A DNA stretch of 64,000 nucleotides from positions 130,022 through 194,021 of the forward strand of contig JACKBK010000003.1 in the NCBI GenBank assembly GCA_020634555.1, read 5' to 3'. A program made the translations under genes and the position numbers. The DNA is from Caldilineae bacterium. Its GTDB lineage: Bacteria > Chloroflexota > Anaerolineae > JAAEKA01. Shown here piece by piece: positions 42,181 to 50,867 of this stretch; the stretch's first letter is position 1; every line of letters starts with the position of its first letter. The notes under the pieces are model-generated. The model saw nothing but the letters and a program-made list of their open reading frames with translations. It did no database searches and had not been told where the DNA came from.

Positions 42181-44460
42181 TCAGGGCGTCTCATCGGGCA
42201 GACTGATGCGAAGCGGCGACGGCTGCGGCAGCGTTCCATCAGGTGCGGCCGGTAGACGGCCTGGGCTCCGGTCCTTGATGAGCGGCAGCCAGGCGATGCT
42301 GGCCGGCACGATGATCGTGGCGTGGGCCGTGTTGTTGGACAGGTTGGTCTCTTCCGGTACCCCATCAACGACGGCATAGATAGTGTAAAAGCCCGGACCC
42401 TGGTCAGGCCAGTCGTAGGCGATTACTGCCGGAAGGCTGACGTTGCCCGGTGTCAACGTCTGGCTATTGATCAGTGTGCCACCCGCGTCGGGATCGCCGA
42501 GATAGAGCCTGACCGTGATCTGGTTGGCGCTGGTACCCACGCTGCCCAGATTTTCGAGATCGACTCTCAGTGGTACGGTCGTTGTGCTGCCGGGAAGGAC
42601 AGGCGGCAGAATAATCGGCTCGCTGCGAACATTGCTCAACGCCAGGTCGGTGCCGCCAGGCGGGACTACTTGCGTGTGCAACTGGTTGTTGGTAGCGCAT
42701 GGCTCCACCACCTGATCGGCCTCGTCGGCGACGACACTGACGCCACGCGGTCCATTCATCAGCACTTGCCAGTCGTATTCCAACGAACGGATATAGCCGG
42801 AATCAAAGCGCTTAGGCAGGCTCGATATCGATTGCGTGTCGAGCAAACTACCGTTGCCTGCCCTGAAAGATACGTCGAAGGGGCCGCTGGCCAGATTGCC
42901 GCGGTTGCGCAGTTTCGCCTCGATTTGCAACAGGCTTGGATCACCCGCGAAGAGCGGCCAGTGCGGCGTCACATCGAGTTGGAACATCTCCAGATCGATG
43001 TAGCTGACATAAAGCGGTTGGGTGTAGTTGCGAAAGTCCGTGCCCAGGGGCTTGATGGCATGGGTGTCTTCATCAAAGAGCCCTGTGTGGACAACACGCC
43101 CTTCAAATTTATTGATGGCTACAGAAAACCAGAACCATTCCTGAAGCAACCGGTTGCCGTCCTCCGGATAGCCGAGCGCCGGATCAATCAGATTGTTGAG
43201 GAACAGGTCAAAGCTGTTGAGCATGAAGGTGCGCACGCGCGGATAGTCAAAACCGATGTCCTCAGTCATCAGGATGCCATACTCGGTGTTGATGAGCGGC
43301 TTGTTGCGCTGGCCGTGGCTATTCATCCACTGCCTGAAGTCGCTGATCTGCTGCGCAATCATGGTGAGGTTGTCATGGTTCTCAACCGAGACCTCAATGC
43401 GGGCACGCAACGGATCGTTGTCCTGGAACCGTCCGCCGGGCAATCCGGCTGTCGAGGGAGCCTCAATGGCATCAACCTGGATCCAGGTGTTGCTAGAGGC
43501 CGGATTCTTGTTGCCCGTCACTCGGACCTGGACGTTGTGGCGGTCCCGCAGCACCCCGTTAGGGGGAGCCAGGTTGGTGAAGGTGCGGCTGATCGATCCG
43601 GGCGCCGGTGTATAAAGATCGATCTCGGCTGCCGGCGTCGTTTCCCGGTCCAGATAGATCTTGGCAATGCCACTGTCAGGTCCTGTGCGCAGGATGATCT
43701 TCACTTGGTCGCCATGGAAGGCGAAGTAAGCGATGGCGCCGGATGTGCGGCTGCGATGGACCGTACCGCCGCTGGCGCCGGGATCGGCCAGCTCAGCCCA
43801 GTCGCTGCCCATCCCAACGGTGTAGCCTACTGCATTGTCGATGCCGGGAGGTACTTCGAACCCCCACTGCTGATGCATCTCGTTGGCAACGTAGGTGTGG
43901 ATGTTCCAGACGTCCACCGGAATATCGACGCCATAGGTTGAGCGATAGCTGTCCCAGACCCGGTCCAACCAGGCCAGACGGAGGGGCGAGACCTGTACGA
44001 TCCCGCTGGTCACAAAGCGTGCGGTGGGATCGATCTCTTTGATGAGATTGGAGACATCGTGGAAAGCACGTGCATAGCTCTCAGGGCTTGTGTTATCTTG
44101 CCAGACCACATCGGCCTCGTTGCCGATGATCCAGGTGCCGCCTGGGTTGTTGCGTACAATAGCTTTAAGTGTCTCTCCGGAAGGCCAGTAGCCATTCTCG
44201 TAGACGCGAACCATGTAGTAGTAATCCATGGCGGCTGGATGCGTCGGCGCCAGATCGGCCCGCCAATTCAAGTAGCGTCCAGCCTTCAGCGCCGCCGCGT
44301 TGTAGTCGCTGATCTGCTGATCGCCGAAAACGGTGACGCCGAAGCGGTCTGTCGGCGAGGGATAGAGACAGTTTGTGTCGCCCGGTTCGGCCCAGGCCAC
44401 AGAAGGCATCACCAAGGACACCGCCAAAATCAACAACAGCAAAACTCTTCGATAGTTCAT
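42181..44460 (-). CDS. Secreted glycoside-hydrolase-like protein with CARDB domains
   Basis: A 759-residue secreted protein. A signal peptide (VLLLLILAVSLVMPSVAWA) precedes a clan GH-A-like barrel with likely catalytic sites IIGNEADVVWQDNT (acid/base region; note Ala where Pro is usual) and INTEYGILM (nucleophile region). An inserted beta domain occupies about residues 200-330. Two CARDB-like adhesion domains follow (about 480-590 and 620-730). It is a paralogue of the next upstream gene. The role is probably trimming or binding of the exported polysaccharide. Confidence 0.75.
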   Translation of the reverse strand: MNYRRVLLLLILAVSLVMPSVAWAEPGDTNCLYPSPTDRFGVTVFGDQQISDYNAAALKAGRYLNWRADLAPTHPAAMDYYYMVRVYENGYWPSGETLKAIVRNNPGGTWIIGNEADVVWQDNTSPESYARAFHDVSNLIKEIDPTARFVTSGIVQVSPLRLAWLDRVWDSYRSTYGVDIPVDVWNIHTYVANEMHQQWGFEVPPGIDNAVGYTVGMGSDWAELADPGASGGTVHRSRTSGAIAYFAFHGDQVKIILRTGPDSGIAKIYLDRETTPAAEIDLYTPAPGSISRTFTNLAPPNGVLRDRHNVQVRVTGNKNPASSNTWIQVDAIEAPSTAGLPGGRFQDNDPLRARIEVSVENHDNLTMIAQQISDFRQWMNSHGQRNKPLINTEYGILMTEDIGFDYPRVRTFMLNSFDLFLNNLIDPALGYPEDGNRLLQEWFWFSVAINKFEGRVVHTGLFDEDTHAIKPLGTDFRNYTQPLYVSYIDLEMFQLDVTPHWPLFAGDPSLLQIEAKLRNRGNLASGPFDVSFRAGNGSLLDTQSISSLPKRFDSGYIRSLEYDWQVLMNGPRGVSVVADEADQVVEPCATNNQLHTQVVPPGGTDLALSNVRSEPIILPPVLPGSTTTVPLRVDLENLGSVGTSANQITVRLYLGDPDAGGTLINSQTLTPGNVSLPAVIAYDWPDQGPGFYTIYAVVDGVPEETNLSNNTAHATIIVPASIAWLPLIKDRSPGRLPAAPDGTLPQPSPLRISLPDETP

Positions 44461-44501
44461 CTTACTTCTCCAATGGTTTCTCAGGAGGCCACACAGGGTG
44501 T

Positions 44502-45767
44502 CTACTGGGTATCACCCAAGCTCGCCGTATAGTCGGCAAAAGCCTCACCGAGCAGAGTCAGATCACCCGTGACCGGGTCCAGGAGGTTCCCGGTAGGATA
44601 GACCGTGTCGCTCAGACTGTACCAGGCCAACTTCTGAACGAGGCGATTGTCGTCGCTGGGGTAGCCGATTTCCTCATCGCGCGCATTGAGGAGATAATCA
44701 AACGTCGCTCGCATGAACTCCGTTACCTTTTCAGGCGGGAATCCATACTCGGGCGGCATAAGAATGCCGTACTCGGTGACAATCAGCGGCTTGTCTCGCT
44801 GGCCATTACGCGCCATCCAGCGCCGGAAGTCAACGATCTCCTGTTGAAACAGCGCCATGTCATCGTGGTCTTCGATCTCCCAGAGCATGCCCTGGTCCAT
44901 ATCGAAGCCGGGCGGGATCGATACGCCCCACGAGTCGCGCTCCTCGCGCAGGATGAACGCATGGATGTTCCAAACGTCCACCGGCATCGGCTCTCCGACC
45001 AGCGCTTCGTAGGCCGCCAGAATCTCCTCTATATATTGTAGCCGCAGAGGTGTGACCTGGGTAACGGCGCCGATGGCGACCTGGGCGCTGGGATCCAGCG
45101 TCTTGATCAGCGTGTACAACTCGTGGTAACGGGCTGCATATTGGGACGGAGTCGTGTTGTCTTGCCAGCGCACATCCGGCTCGTTGCCGATCAGCCACAG
45201 CGATCCCGGGTTGGCGGCGATGGCAGCGATGATGTCGGCCCGCGCCGGGAAATAATTTTCACCGCGTACCCGCACCATCTGGGCAAACTCCAGCCCATCC
45301 GCTTTGACCGGTTCAGAGTCAACGTGCCAATCCAGATACCAACCCAGCCCCAGCTTGCGGGCATACTCGGCGTCGAACGTAAACTGTGTAACTTCCAACG
45401 GGACACCAACGCCAAGACGACTGCGCAGGTCTGATGGTTCCACAGTCACCGCGGGAGGCGCCACTGCCGTTGCGATAGGTAGGGGCTGCGGCGTAGCTGA
45501 ACCGGTAGGCGCGACATCTGGCGAAATAGCGGTCTCGGTGATGACAACCGTGGCCGCCTGGTTGGGTGATAGTGTTGGTACCAACGGATCGACCGTAGGC
45601 TCCGGCGTCAGTTCCACCGGTGCCAATGCGGACGTGCCGGTTGGCTGAACTACCGCAGTTGGCCAGGCCGGCGGCGAGTCGGCACAGCTGTTGGCCAGCA
45701 GCGCGAAGCCCAACACACTCACCAACAAGGCAAGCCGCTGTAGTGCGCCGCGGTGACGTCTGGTCAT
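44502..45767 (-). CDS. Glycoside-hydrolase-like lipoprotein
   Basis: A 421-residue protein with a lipobox (LLANSCAD), so it is probably lipid-anchored. A Thr/Pro/Val linker leads into the same glycosidase-like barrel as the gene downstream, with LIGNEPDVRWQDNT and IVTEYGILM at the expected acid/base and nucleophile positions. It lacks the inserted beta domain and the CARDB domains. Its stop is 41 bases before the paralogue. It starts in an ATGA overlap with the glycosyltransferase gene. Confidence 0.75.
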   Translation of the reverse strand: MTRRHRGALQRLALLVSVLGFALLANSCADSPPAWPTAVVQPTGTSALAPVELTPEPTVDPLVPTLSPNQAATVVITETAISPDVAPTGSATPQPLPIATAVAPPAVTVEPSDLRSRLGVGVPLEVTQFTFDAEYARKLGLGWYLDWHVDSEPVKADGLEFAQMVRVRGENYFPARADIIAAIAANPGSLWLIGNEPDVRWQDNTTPSQYAARYHELYTLIKTLDPSAQVAIGAVTQVTPLRLQYIEEILAAYEALVGEPMPVDVWNIHAFILREERDSWGVSIPPGFDMDQGMLWEIEDHDDMALFQQEIVDFRRWMARNGQRDKPLIVTEYGILMPPEYGFPPEKVTEFMRATFDYLLNARDEEIGYPSDDNRLVQKLAWYSLSDTVYPTGNLLDPVTGDLTLLGEAFADYTASLGDTQ

Positions 45768-46876
45768 GGCCGCACCTCGTCAGGTGTCGGCTGAGATTTT
45801 TGCTCAGGTTGTCCCCGCAGGCTGGCCAGCGCTCCGGCAGCCACACCAGCGGCGAAAGCGATCGACCGTAACCAAAGTCCCCAGGGTGACACGGCAGCCA
45901 CCGCTGGATCGCGCCGGGCCGCAAAGCGCACAAACGGCAGCGTCGTCGCCAAAAACGGCGCGGCCAGCGCGGTCCAGCCAATCCGACGATGCAGCAGCGC
46001 CGCCACGACTCCCACCACTGCCAGCGGCGCCAGCAGAATTTGCAGCTTCAGAACCTGGGGCGTGTAAGTGTCCCTGAGCGCCTTGCCTGGATATCGCCGG
46101 TAGACAATTGTCCGCCAATAGCCGCGGCCGGATTTAAGCTGAGTGTAGCGCAGCCAGGTGTTGGCGTGGTGATGATACACCTGGGCCTCTGGCACGAAGC
46201 GCATCCGGTAGCCTTGTTCGCTCAGCCGGTACGAAAACTCGACATCCTCGTTGTTAGCCTTGGGAAAACCGGGGTCGAAGCCGCCCTCTGCCAGAAACAG
46301 GTCACGCTGAAACGCCGCCGAGTATGTCGCGACCACGTCAAGCTGCTGGCTCTGGCGCATACGGGAATAGCGATCCTCGAATTCCATCTGCGCGAATCGG
46401 CCCGCCAGATCGGTTTGGTCGGTGCAGTAGATGCCCATCAGTCCGGCTGGCGGGTCGGGTGTGTCGAATCCATCCAGCAAGGCGGCTATCCAGCCAGGAA
46501 CTGGGCGACAGTCGGCGTCGGTAAAGAGCAGGATCGGGCCGCGGGCCGCTAATGCGCCGCGGTTGCGGGCGCTGGCGGGGCCGGCCTGACTCTGGCGCAA
46601 CACCGACACCGCAACGCCTGGATGTTGTCCGGCCCACTCAGCCACCCGTTCGGCGGTCCGGTCGGTGGAGCCGTCGTCCACGATGATAATCTCGAACTGG
46701 GCTGGCGGAATCGTCTGCCGCGCCAGCGCGTCCAGACAGCGATCGATGACTCGCGCGCCGTTGAAAACCGGAACGATAACCGAGCAGCGGATCTGGACCC
46801 CGGCTGACTGGCCGTGAGTTGTCCGCGGATCAGTGGTCTCGACCGGTCGTGTCGCCGGCTCAGCTTGTTTGCTCAT
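45764..46876 (-). CDS. Family 2 glycosyltransferase
   Basis: A 370-residue enzyme. The GT2 nucleotide-sugar site is clear: CSVIVPVFNGARVIDRCLDA, VDDGSTDRT, FTDADCRP (the DxD motif) and NNEDVEFSYRLSEQG for the acceptor side. C-terminal hydrophobic segments place it at the inner membrane. It should add a sugar to the growing surface glycan. Located between the flippase-like and glycosidase genes of the same operon. Confidence 0.9.
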   Translation of the reverse strand: MSKQAEPATRPVETTDPRTTHGQSAGVQIRCSVIVPVFNGARVIDRCLDALARQTIPPAQFEIIIVDDGSTDRTAERVAEWAGQHPGVAVSVLRQSQAGPASARNRGALAARGPILLFTDADCRPVPGWIAALLDGFDTPDPPAGLMGIYCTDQTDLAGRFAQMEFEDRYSRMRQSQQLDVVATYSAAFQRDLFLAEGGFDPGFPKANNEDVEFSYRLSEQGYRMRFVPEAQVYHHHANTWLRYTQLKSGRGYWRTIVYRRYPGKALRDTYTPQVLKLQILLAPLAVVGVVAALLHRRIGWTALAAPFLATTLPFVRFAARRDPAVAAVSPWGLWLRSIAFAAGVAAGALASLRGQPEQKSQPTPDEVRP

Positions 46877-46953
46877 CGAATGAAATGGTTTGAGAACCGC
46901 CTGAAAGCTGCCGAAGCCTCCGGGAAGCCGAGGCTCAGCGCCGCTCGCAAGGG

Positions 46954-48066
46954 TCAGACGCCACTCGAGAGGGACGATCCCATGTCAGCAGGAAACCGTC
47001 CGGCGCGCCAGCCCTCGAAAGCCAGTGCGACTGCGCCCGTCAGCATGATAGTTAACGGAGCTGCGACATAAAGTGCCACACCGTAGGCCAGGCCAAGGCT
47101 GGCGCTGACACCGAAAATTCCCAGCGCCCAGCGGCACAACACCTGAAAGACACCAATTTTGCCCGGTGTTGACGGAAGAGCGACGCCGGCCTGCAAGACG
47201 ACGGCCAGAAAAAACGCCTGGATCCAAGACGCCTCCATGTGCAGCGCCAGGAAGACGATGTAGTTGGTGACCGCCGACAGCACCCAAACGCCGACCGACA
47301 TGATCACCAGCACAGCCAGGCGTCGCGGTTGTCGCAGCGCTTCCAATCCATCCACTGCCCGCGCCGCGGTGGAAAGCGCAGGGCCGGCCACGCTGCCCGG
47401 TATGCGGGCTACAATCGCTTCCAGCCAGGAAAAGATCCGGTCGCGCTGCCACAACACCACAGCGACGGTGATCGCCATGAACAGGGTCACAGCCAGGATT
47501 GGGCCCTGGCGGCTGGCCAACTCATCGGGCAGCGCCACAAAGAAGACAAGGCCGACGAGAAAGGCTGCCAACATAATCAGATCGAGCAGCTTCTCGGCGG
47601 CCACGGTGCCCAGGACTCGCGACTTACTCAACCCACCCGCGTCGCCGGCGAAATAGGAACGCAGGAGGTCGCCGCTACGCGGTACCGGCACAGCCAGATT
47701 GACCGAAGCCCCGGCCATCCAGATGTTGGAAAGACGGGCCGCGCCAAGCCGTTGTTCCGTATCGGCGACACGGCGCTGGCCGGGATAGAGCAGGTAGCGC
47801 CAGCGGACCGCCTTGGCAACACCAGTCACCAGCACGGTCAGAATGGCGACAACCATCCATAGCAGGCTTGCCGACCGCAACGTTACCGCGACCTCGCGGT
47901 AGTCGATGTCCACCATGGCCAGCACCAGGCAGGCCACGCTGAACAAAAGCCCAACCCACAGCCGGCGACTCCGCCAGATCGGACGCGACACAACTTGCCG
48001 CGGGCCTGACTCGGGCGGGCGGACGGGGCTAGGCACTGTCCCGGAGGGATTGGCCCCCTGACTCAT
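46954..48066 (-). CDS. Flippase-like / UPF0104 membrane protein
   Basis: A 370-residue polytopic protein of the lysylphosphatidylglycerol-synthase-TM/UPF0104 group, which includes proposed lipid or glycan flippases. Hallmarks include AVRWRYLLYPG, the SNIWMAGASVNLAVPVPRSGD stretch (shown in part: LAVPVPRSGDLLRSYF) and ALPSTPGKIGVFQ. It would move lipid-linked material across the membrane for the surrounding exopolysaccharide locus. The exact substrate is unknown. Confidence 0.82.
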   Translation of the reverse strand: MSQGANPSGTVPSPVRPPESGPRQVVSRPIWRSRRLWVGLLFSVACLVLAMVDIDYREVAVTLRSASLLWMVVAILTVLVTGVAKAVRWRYLLYPGQRRVADTEQRLGAARLSNIWMAGASVNLAVPVPRSGDLLRSYFAGDAGGLSKSRVLGTVAAEKLLDLIMLAAFLVGLVFFVALPDELASRQGPILAVTLFMAITVAVVLWQRDRIFSWLEAIVARIPGSVAGPALSTAARAVDGLEALRQPRRLAVLVIMSVGVWVLSAVTNYIVFLALHMEASWIQAFFLAVVLQAGVALPSTPGKIGVFQVLCRWALGIFGVSASLGLAYGVALYVAAPLTIMLTGAVALAFEGWRAGRFPADMGSSLSSGV

Positions 48067-48087
48067 GATGGGCCTCAGTGTGGTGGA

Positions 48088-49821
48088 CTAAACAACGTTG
48101 TCAGGAGCCGAGGGGCCAGGACTGCGCAGTTGACTAGTCGCGAAAGTGCCTGCGGCAGCCGGTTGGCTTGGGTCACCGGACGTCTTGCTCTGGCCGCGCT
48201 TGCGCGATGACTTGCCGCTACCCTCGCTGCCGTCCCCATCGCTTGAGCCATCATCCTTGTTCTGATAGTAATCGTAGTAGTAGTAATGGGAACCGGCCAG
48301 CCGGTAAGCGATGCGGTTGACAGCCACACCCAGGACATTCGCGTTGACCTTTAACAGGCCCTGAGCGGCGCGCTTGGCGGCTGCCTCGCGCGTCTTGGCC
48401 GACTCGACAACCAGCAGCACCCCGTCCACCTGCCGCGCCAGGACAGCAGCATCGGTGACGGCCAGGGTAGGCGGGCTGTCGAAGACCAGCATCTCGGCCT
48501 CGGCGCGCAGTTCCTTCATCAACTCGGCCATGCGGTGCGAGCCAAGCAACTCCGACGGGTTAGGCGGCAAGGGACCGCTGGCCAGCAGCCAGAGGTTATC
48601 GACCTCAGTTTGCTGCAGGAAAGGCGTCAAATCGCTGCCTTCCGGCATCAGCAGAGCGTTGGTCACGCCGACCGCATTGGGCAGGCCGAAAACCTGGTGT
48701 AGCACGGGCCGCCGCAGATCGGTGTCAACCAGAATCGTGCGCTTGCCGCCCTGGGCGATGACCACAGCCAGGTTGGCCACGGTGGTGCTCTTGCCCTCGG
48801 CCGGGCTGGCGCTGGTTACCATCAACGTGTTGATCGGCTTGTCCAGGCTGGAAAACTGGATGTTGGTACGCAGGGTACGATAGCTCTCAGTAAACGGTGA
48901 TTTGGGGCTTTCATAGGCGATCAACTGGCGATCGTTGCCGCTGTTGCGAAACTGGACCAGAGAGCCTAGCGCGGGCAAACCAGTAACACGGGCCGCATCC
49001 TCAGGCAGCTTGATGGTATCGTCCAGGTATTCGATGAGAAACGCCAGCGCGGTCATCAGCAGCGCGCCCAGCGCAGCCGCGATCAGGGTGTTGAGCAGCA
49101 CGCGCGGCCGGATCGACGCCGTCGGCTCGATGGCCGGCTCGACCACGGTGATCGTGTCGCCAGAAAGCGCCTCAGCCCGCTTGACGTCATCGCGCGATCC
49201 CAGAAGATCGGCCAGGGAACTGCGATACTGAGCCAGACTGGTCTCCAGGCGAGCACGCTGCGCCTGCTGTTCCAGAGTCAGCTCCTCGCCATCGTCCTCC
49301 AGTCCTTGCAACGCCTGAAGCTGCGCCTGAGTCGAATCGATGTCCGCCTGGACGCCGCCGATCTGGGTCTGGAAGGTCTCCAGCGAGGTGTTGAAGCGTT
49401 CTTGCAGTTGCTTCTCGTTTTGCTCCTTGAAGACAGCAGGCAGGTCGTTGGCGATGGCTGTGGCCAGCGCGGGGTTCGGGTCCTCGACGTGCAGCACGAT
49501 GATCTGGGTTTCACGTACCGGATCGACGATGATCCGCGACGTCACCTCAGGCAGCCGCAGATTGGTTGCCACCTGGTTCAACACCGGACGAGTTGTCAGG
49601 AGACGCGCGTAGTTGGCAGCCAACCGCTCGCTGGTAAGCACATCGGTCCACTGCACCCCCGTCGGGTTGTTGGCTTGCTGGATCAGTATCTGGGTCGAGG
49701 CGCGATAGATCGGCGTCGAGCGGGTACTGACGAAGAAAGTGACGCCGCCGGCCACCACTGCGCCCAGGGCAATAAGCCAGAGCCATTTCCAGAAAATTCG
49801 TCCAATGTTTCGCAATTCCAT
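48088..49821 (-). CDS. Polysaccharide chain-length regulator fused to BY-kinase
   Basis: A 577-residue protein. It has an N-terminal Wzz domain with two membrane helices (about 15-35 and 255-275) around a periplasmic coiled-coil region, then a cytoplasmic tyrosine kinase (about 320-530) with Walker A SASPAEGKSTT, Walker A' ILVDTDLRRP and Walker B MLVFDSPPT. A tyrosine cluster (YYYYDYYQN) and a charged tail follow, the autophosphorylation site of BY-kinases. It controls export and length of exopolysaccharide. Confidence 0.93.
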   Translation of the reverse strand: MELRNIGRIFWKWLWLIALGAVVAGGVTFFVSTRSTPIYRASTQILIQQANNPTGVQWTDVLTSERLAANYARLLTTRPVLNQVATNLRLPEVTSRIIVDPVRETQIIVLHVEDPNPALATAIANDLPAVFKEQNEKQLQERFNTSLETFQTQIGGVQADIDSTQAQLQALQGLEDDGEELTLEQQAQRARLETSLAQYRSSLADLLGSRDDVKRAEALSGDTITVVEPAIEPTASIRPRVLLNTLIAAALGALLMTALAFLIEYLDDTIKLPEDAARVTGLPALGSLVQFRNSGNDRQLIAYESPKSPFTESYRTLRTNIQFSSLDKPINTLMVTSASPAEGKSTTVANLAVVIAQGGKRTILVDTDLRRPVLHQVFGLPNAVGVTNALLMPEGSDLTPFLQQTEVDNLWLLASGPLPPNPSELLGSHRMAELMKELRAEAEMLVFDSPPTLAVTDAAVLARQVDGVLLVVESAKTREAAAKRAAQGLLKVNANVLGVAVNRIAYRLAGSHYYYYDYYQNKDDGSSDGDGSEGSGKSSRKRGQSKTSGDPSQPAAAGTFATSQLRSPGPSAPDNVV

Positions 49822-49848
49822 GAAGTTCTGTCGCCTTTCGGGGGACGG

Positions 49849-50610
49849 TTATTGAGCCAGCTTGCCAACCACGATCACGCGGTGGGTGTTTGTCCAATAC
49901 GGCCAGCAGGTGACCAGAGTAACGCGGGCGTCGTTGGTCGGCAGGATGTAGCGCGCGTTGGCGATGCGCTGTTCCTCGGTCGCGCCAACCTCCAGCAGCG
50001 GGGGATCGGTCACTTCGTCCACCACGTAGGTGAACCGTTGACCCTCATCATCATAAAGGTAGATAGCGTCGCCTACCTTCACCTGCATTTCACTGATGGC
50101 CCGAAACACCTCGCCCTTGGTGTTGTGGTGGCCAGACAACACCACGTTGCCCGTCTCACCCGGCCGCGCGCTGTTGATGTGCCGGCCGGCTGCGTTGTCG
50201 GCAGTCTCCCACTCGGTGTAGCGCCGGTCGCCGCGTTCAACCACCGTCCAGCCGACATCCTCAATCGGCGCATCAAGGTCGATCGAGGGAATCAGTATGC
50301 GATTCGGCTCGCCAACTGCTGGTGGTTCTGAGACGGGCGTTCCTGCTGACGTTGGAAGAACTGCCGGCGCCGGCGCGGCCTGCGTGTCTGTCGTCGCTGG
50401 AGCTGGCGTCGCCGCCACCTCAGTGCCGGGCGCGGGAAGCTGCTGTGGCGCTTCCGCGGCTGCGGTGGGAGAAGGCGCTGGCTGCGGCGGCTTGGCCGTA
50501 CAGCCCAGAACCAGCATGCTGGTCAACAGCAACACAAAGACCAACGACCTGACGGCAGGTTTGCCGGCAAGGTGGGTGGCAATGTGACGAGGGGTGGCGT
50601 GTACAGGCAT
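49849..50610 (-). CDS. Sortase family protein
   Basis: A 253-residue sortase. Catalytic residues are visible: histidine in LSGHHNTKGEVFR, cysteine in VTLVTCWPYW and arginine in TNTHRVIVVGK, as in class D/E/F enzymes. The N-terminal hydrophobic segment ends in LVLGCTAK, which reads as a lipobox, so it may be a lipoprotein rather than a membrane-helix protein. An Ala/Pro-rich linker follows. I start at the ATG at 50610, because the longer open frame runs through a promoter at 50702-50730. It opens the exopolysaccharide operon. Confidence 0.88.
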   Translation of the reverse strand: MPVHATPRHIATHLAGKPAVRSLVFVLLLTSMLVLGCTAKPPQPAPSPTAAAEAPQQLPAPGTEVAATPAPATTDTQAAPAPAVLPTSAGTPVSEPPAVGEPNRILIPSIDLDAPIEDVGWTVVERGDRRYTEWETADNAAGRHINSARPGETGNVVLSGHHNTKGEVFRAISEMQVKVGDAIYLYDDEGQRFTYVVDEVTDPPLLEVGATEEQRIANARYILPTNDARVTLVTCWPYWTNTHRVIVVGKLAQ

Positions 50611-50701
50611 TGGTGTCCTGACAACCGCAACGCCCGCTGTCGTATAGTCGAACAGCAGGCTCGCAGTGTTGTGTGTGAAATTGATCCCTGGCAGGGCCGA
50701 T

Positions 50702-50730
50702 ATTGTAGCCCATGCCCGGTGAAATGGCAA
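50702..50730 (-). promoter_or_regulatory. Promoter of the sortase/exopolysaccharide operon
   Basis: Minus-strand TTGCCA (50725-50730), 17-base spacer, TACAAT (50702-50707). It gives a leader of about 85 bases to the sortase ATG. Confidence 0.65.
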
Positions 50731-50867
50731 GAAAAGCGGCCTTTCCTGGCAACAGCAGAACGCCTTGCAACGCAGCATTGGCTCGGCAGATCCACTCCCA
50801 TTCACCACAGCATGTTCTGCAAGAGACCGCCCACCGCCAGTGGTTTGGTCGTGTTGGGCAGCCTCAC

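Noticed and set aside
42322..43941. A 539-codon plus-strand frame
   Set aside because: It is antisense to the glycosidase-like gene and has no recognisable domain.
50611..50808. The longer 319-residue version of the sortase
   Set aside because: The extra N-terminus runs across a good promoter at 50702-50730, and the signal segment begins properly at the ATG at 50610.
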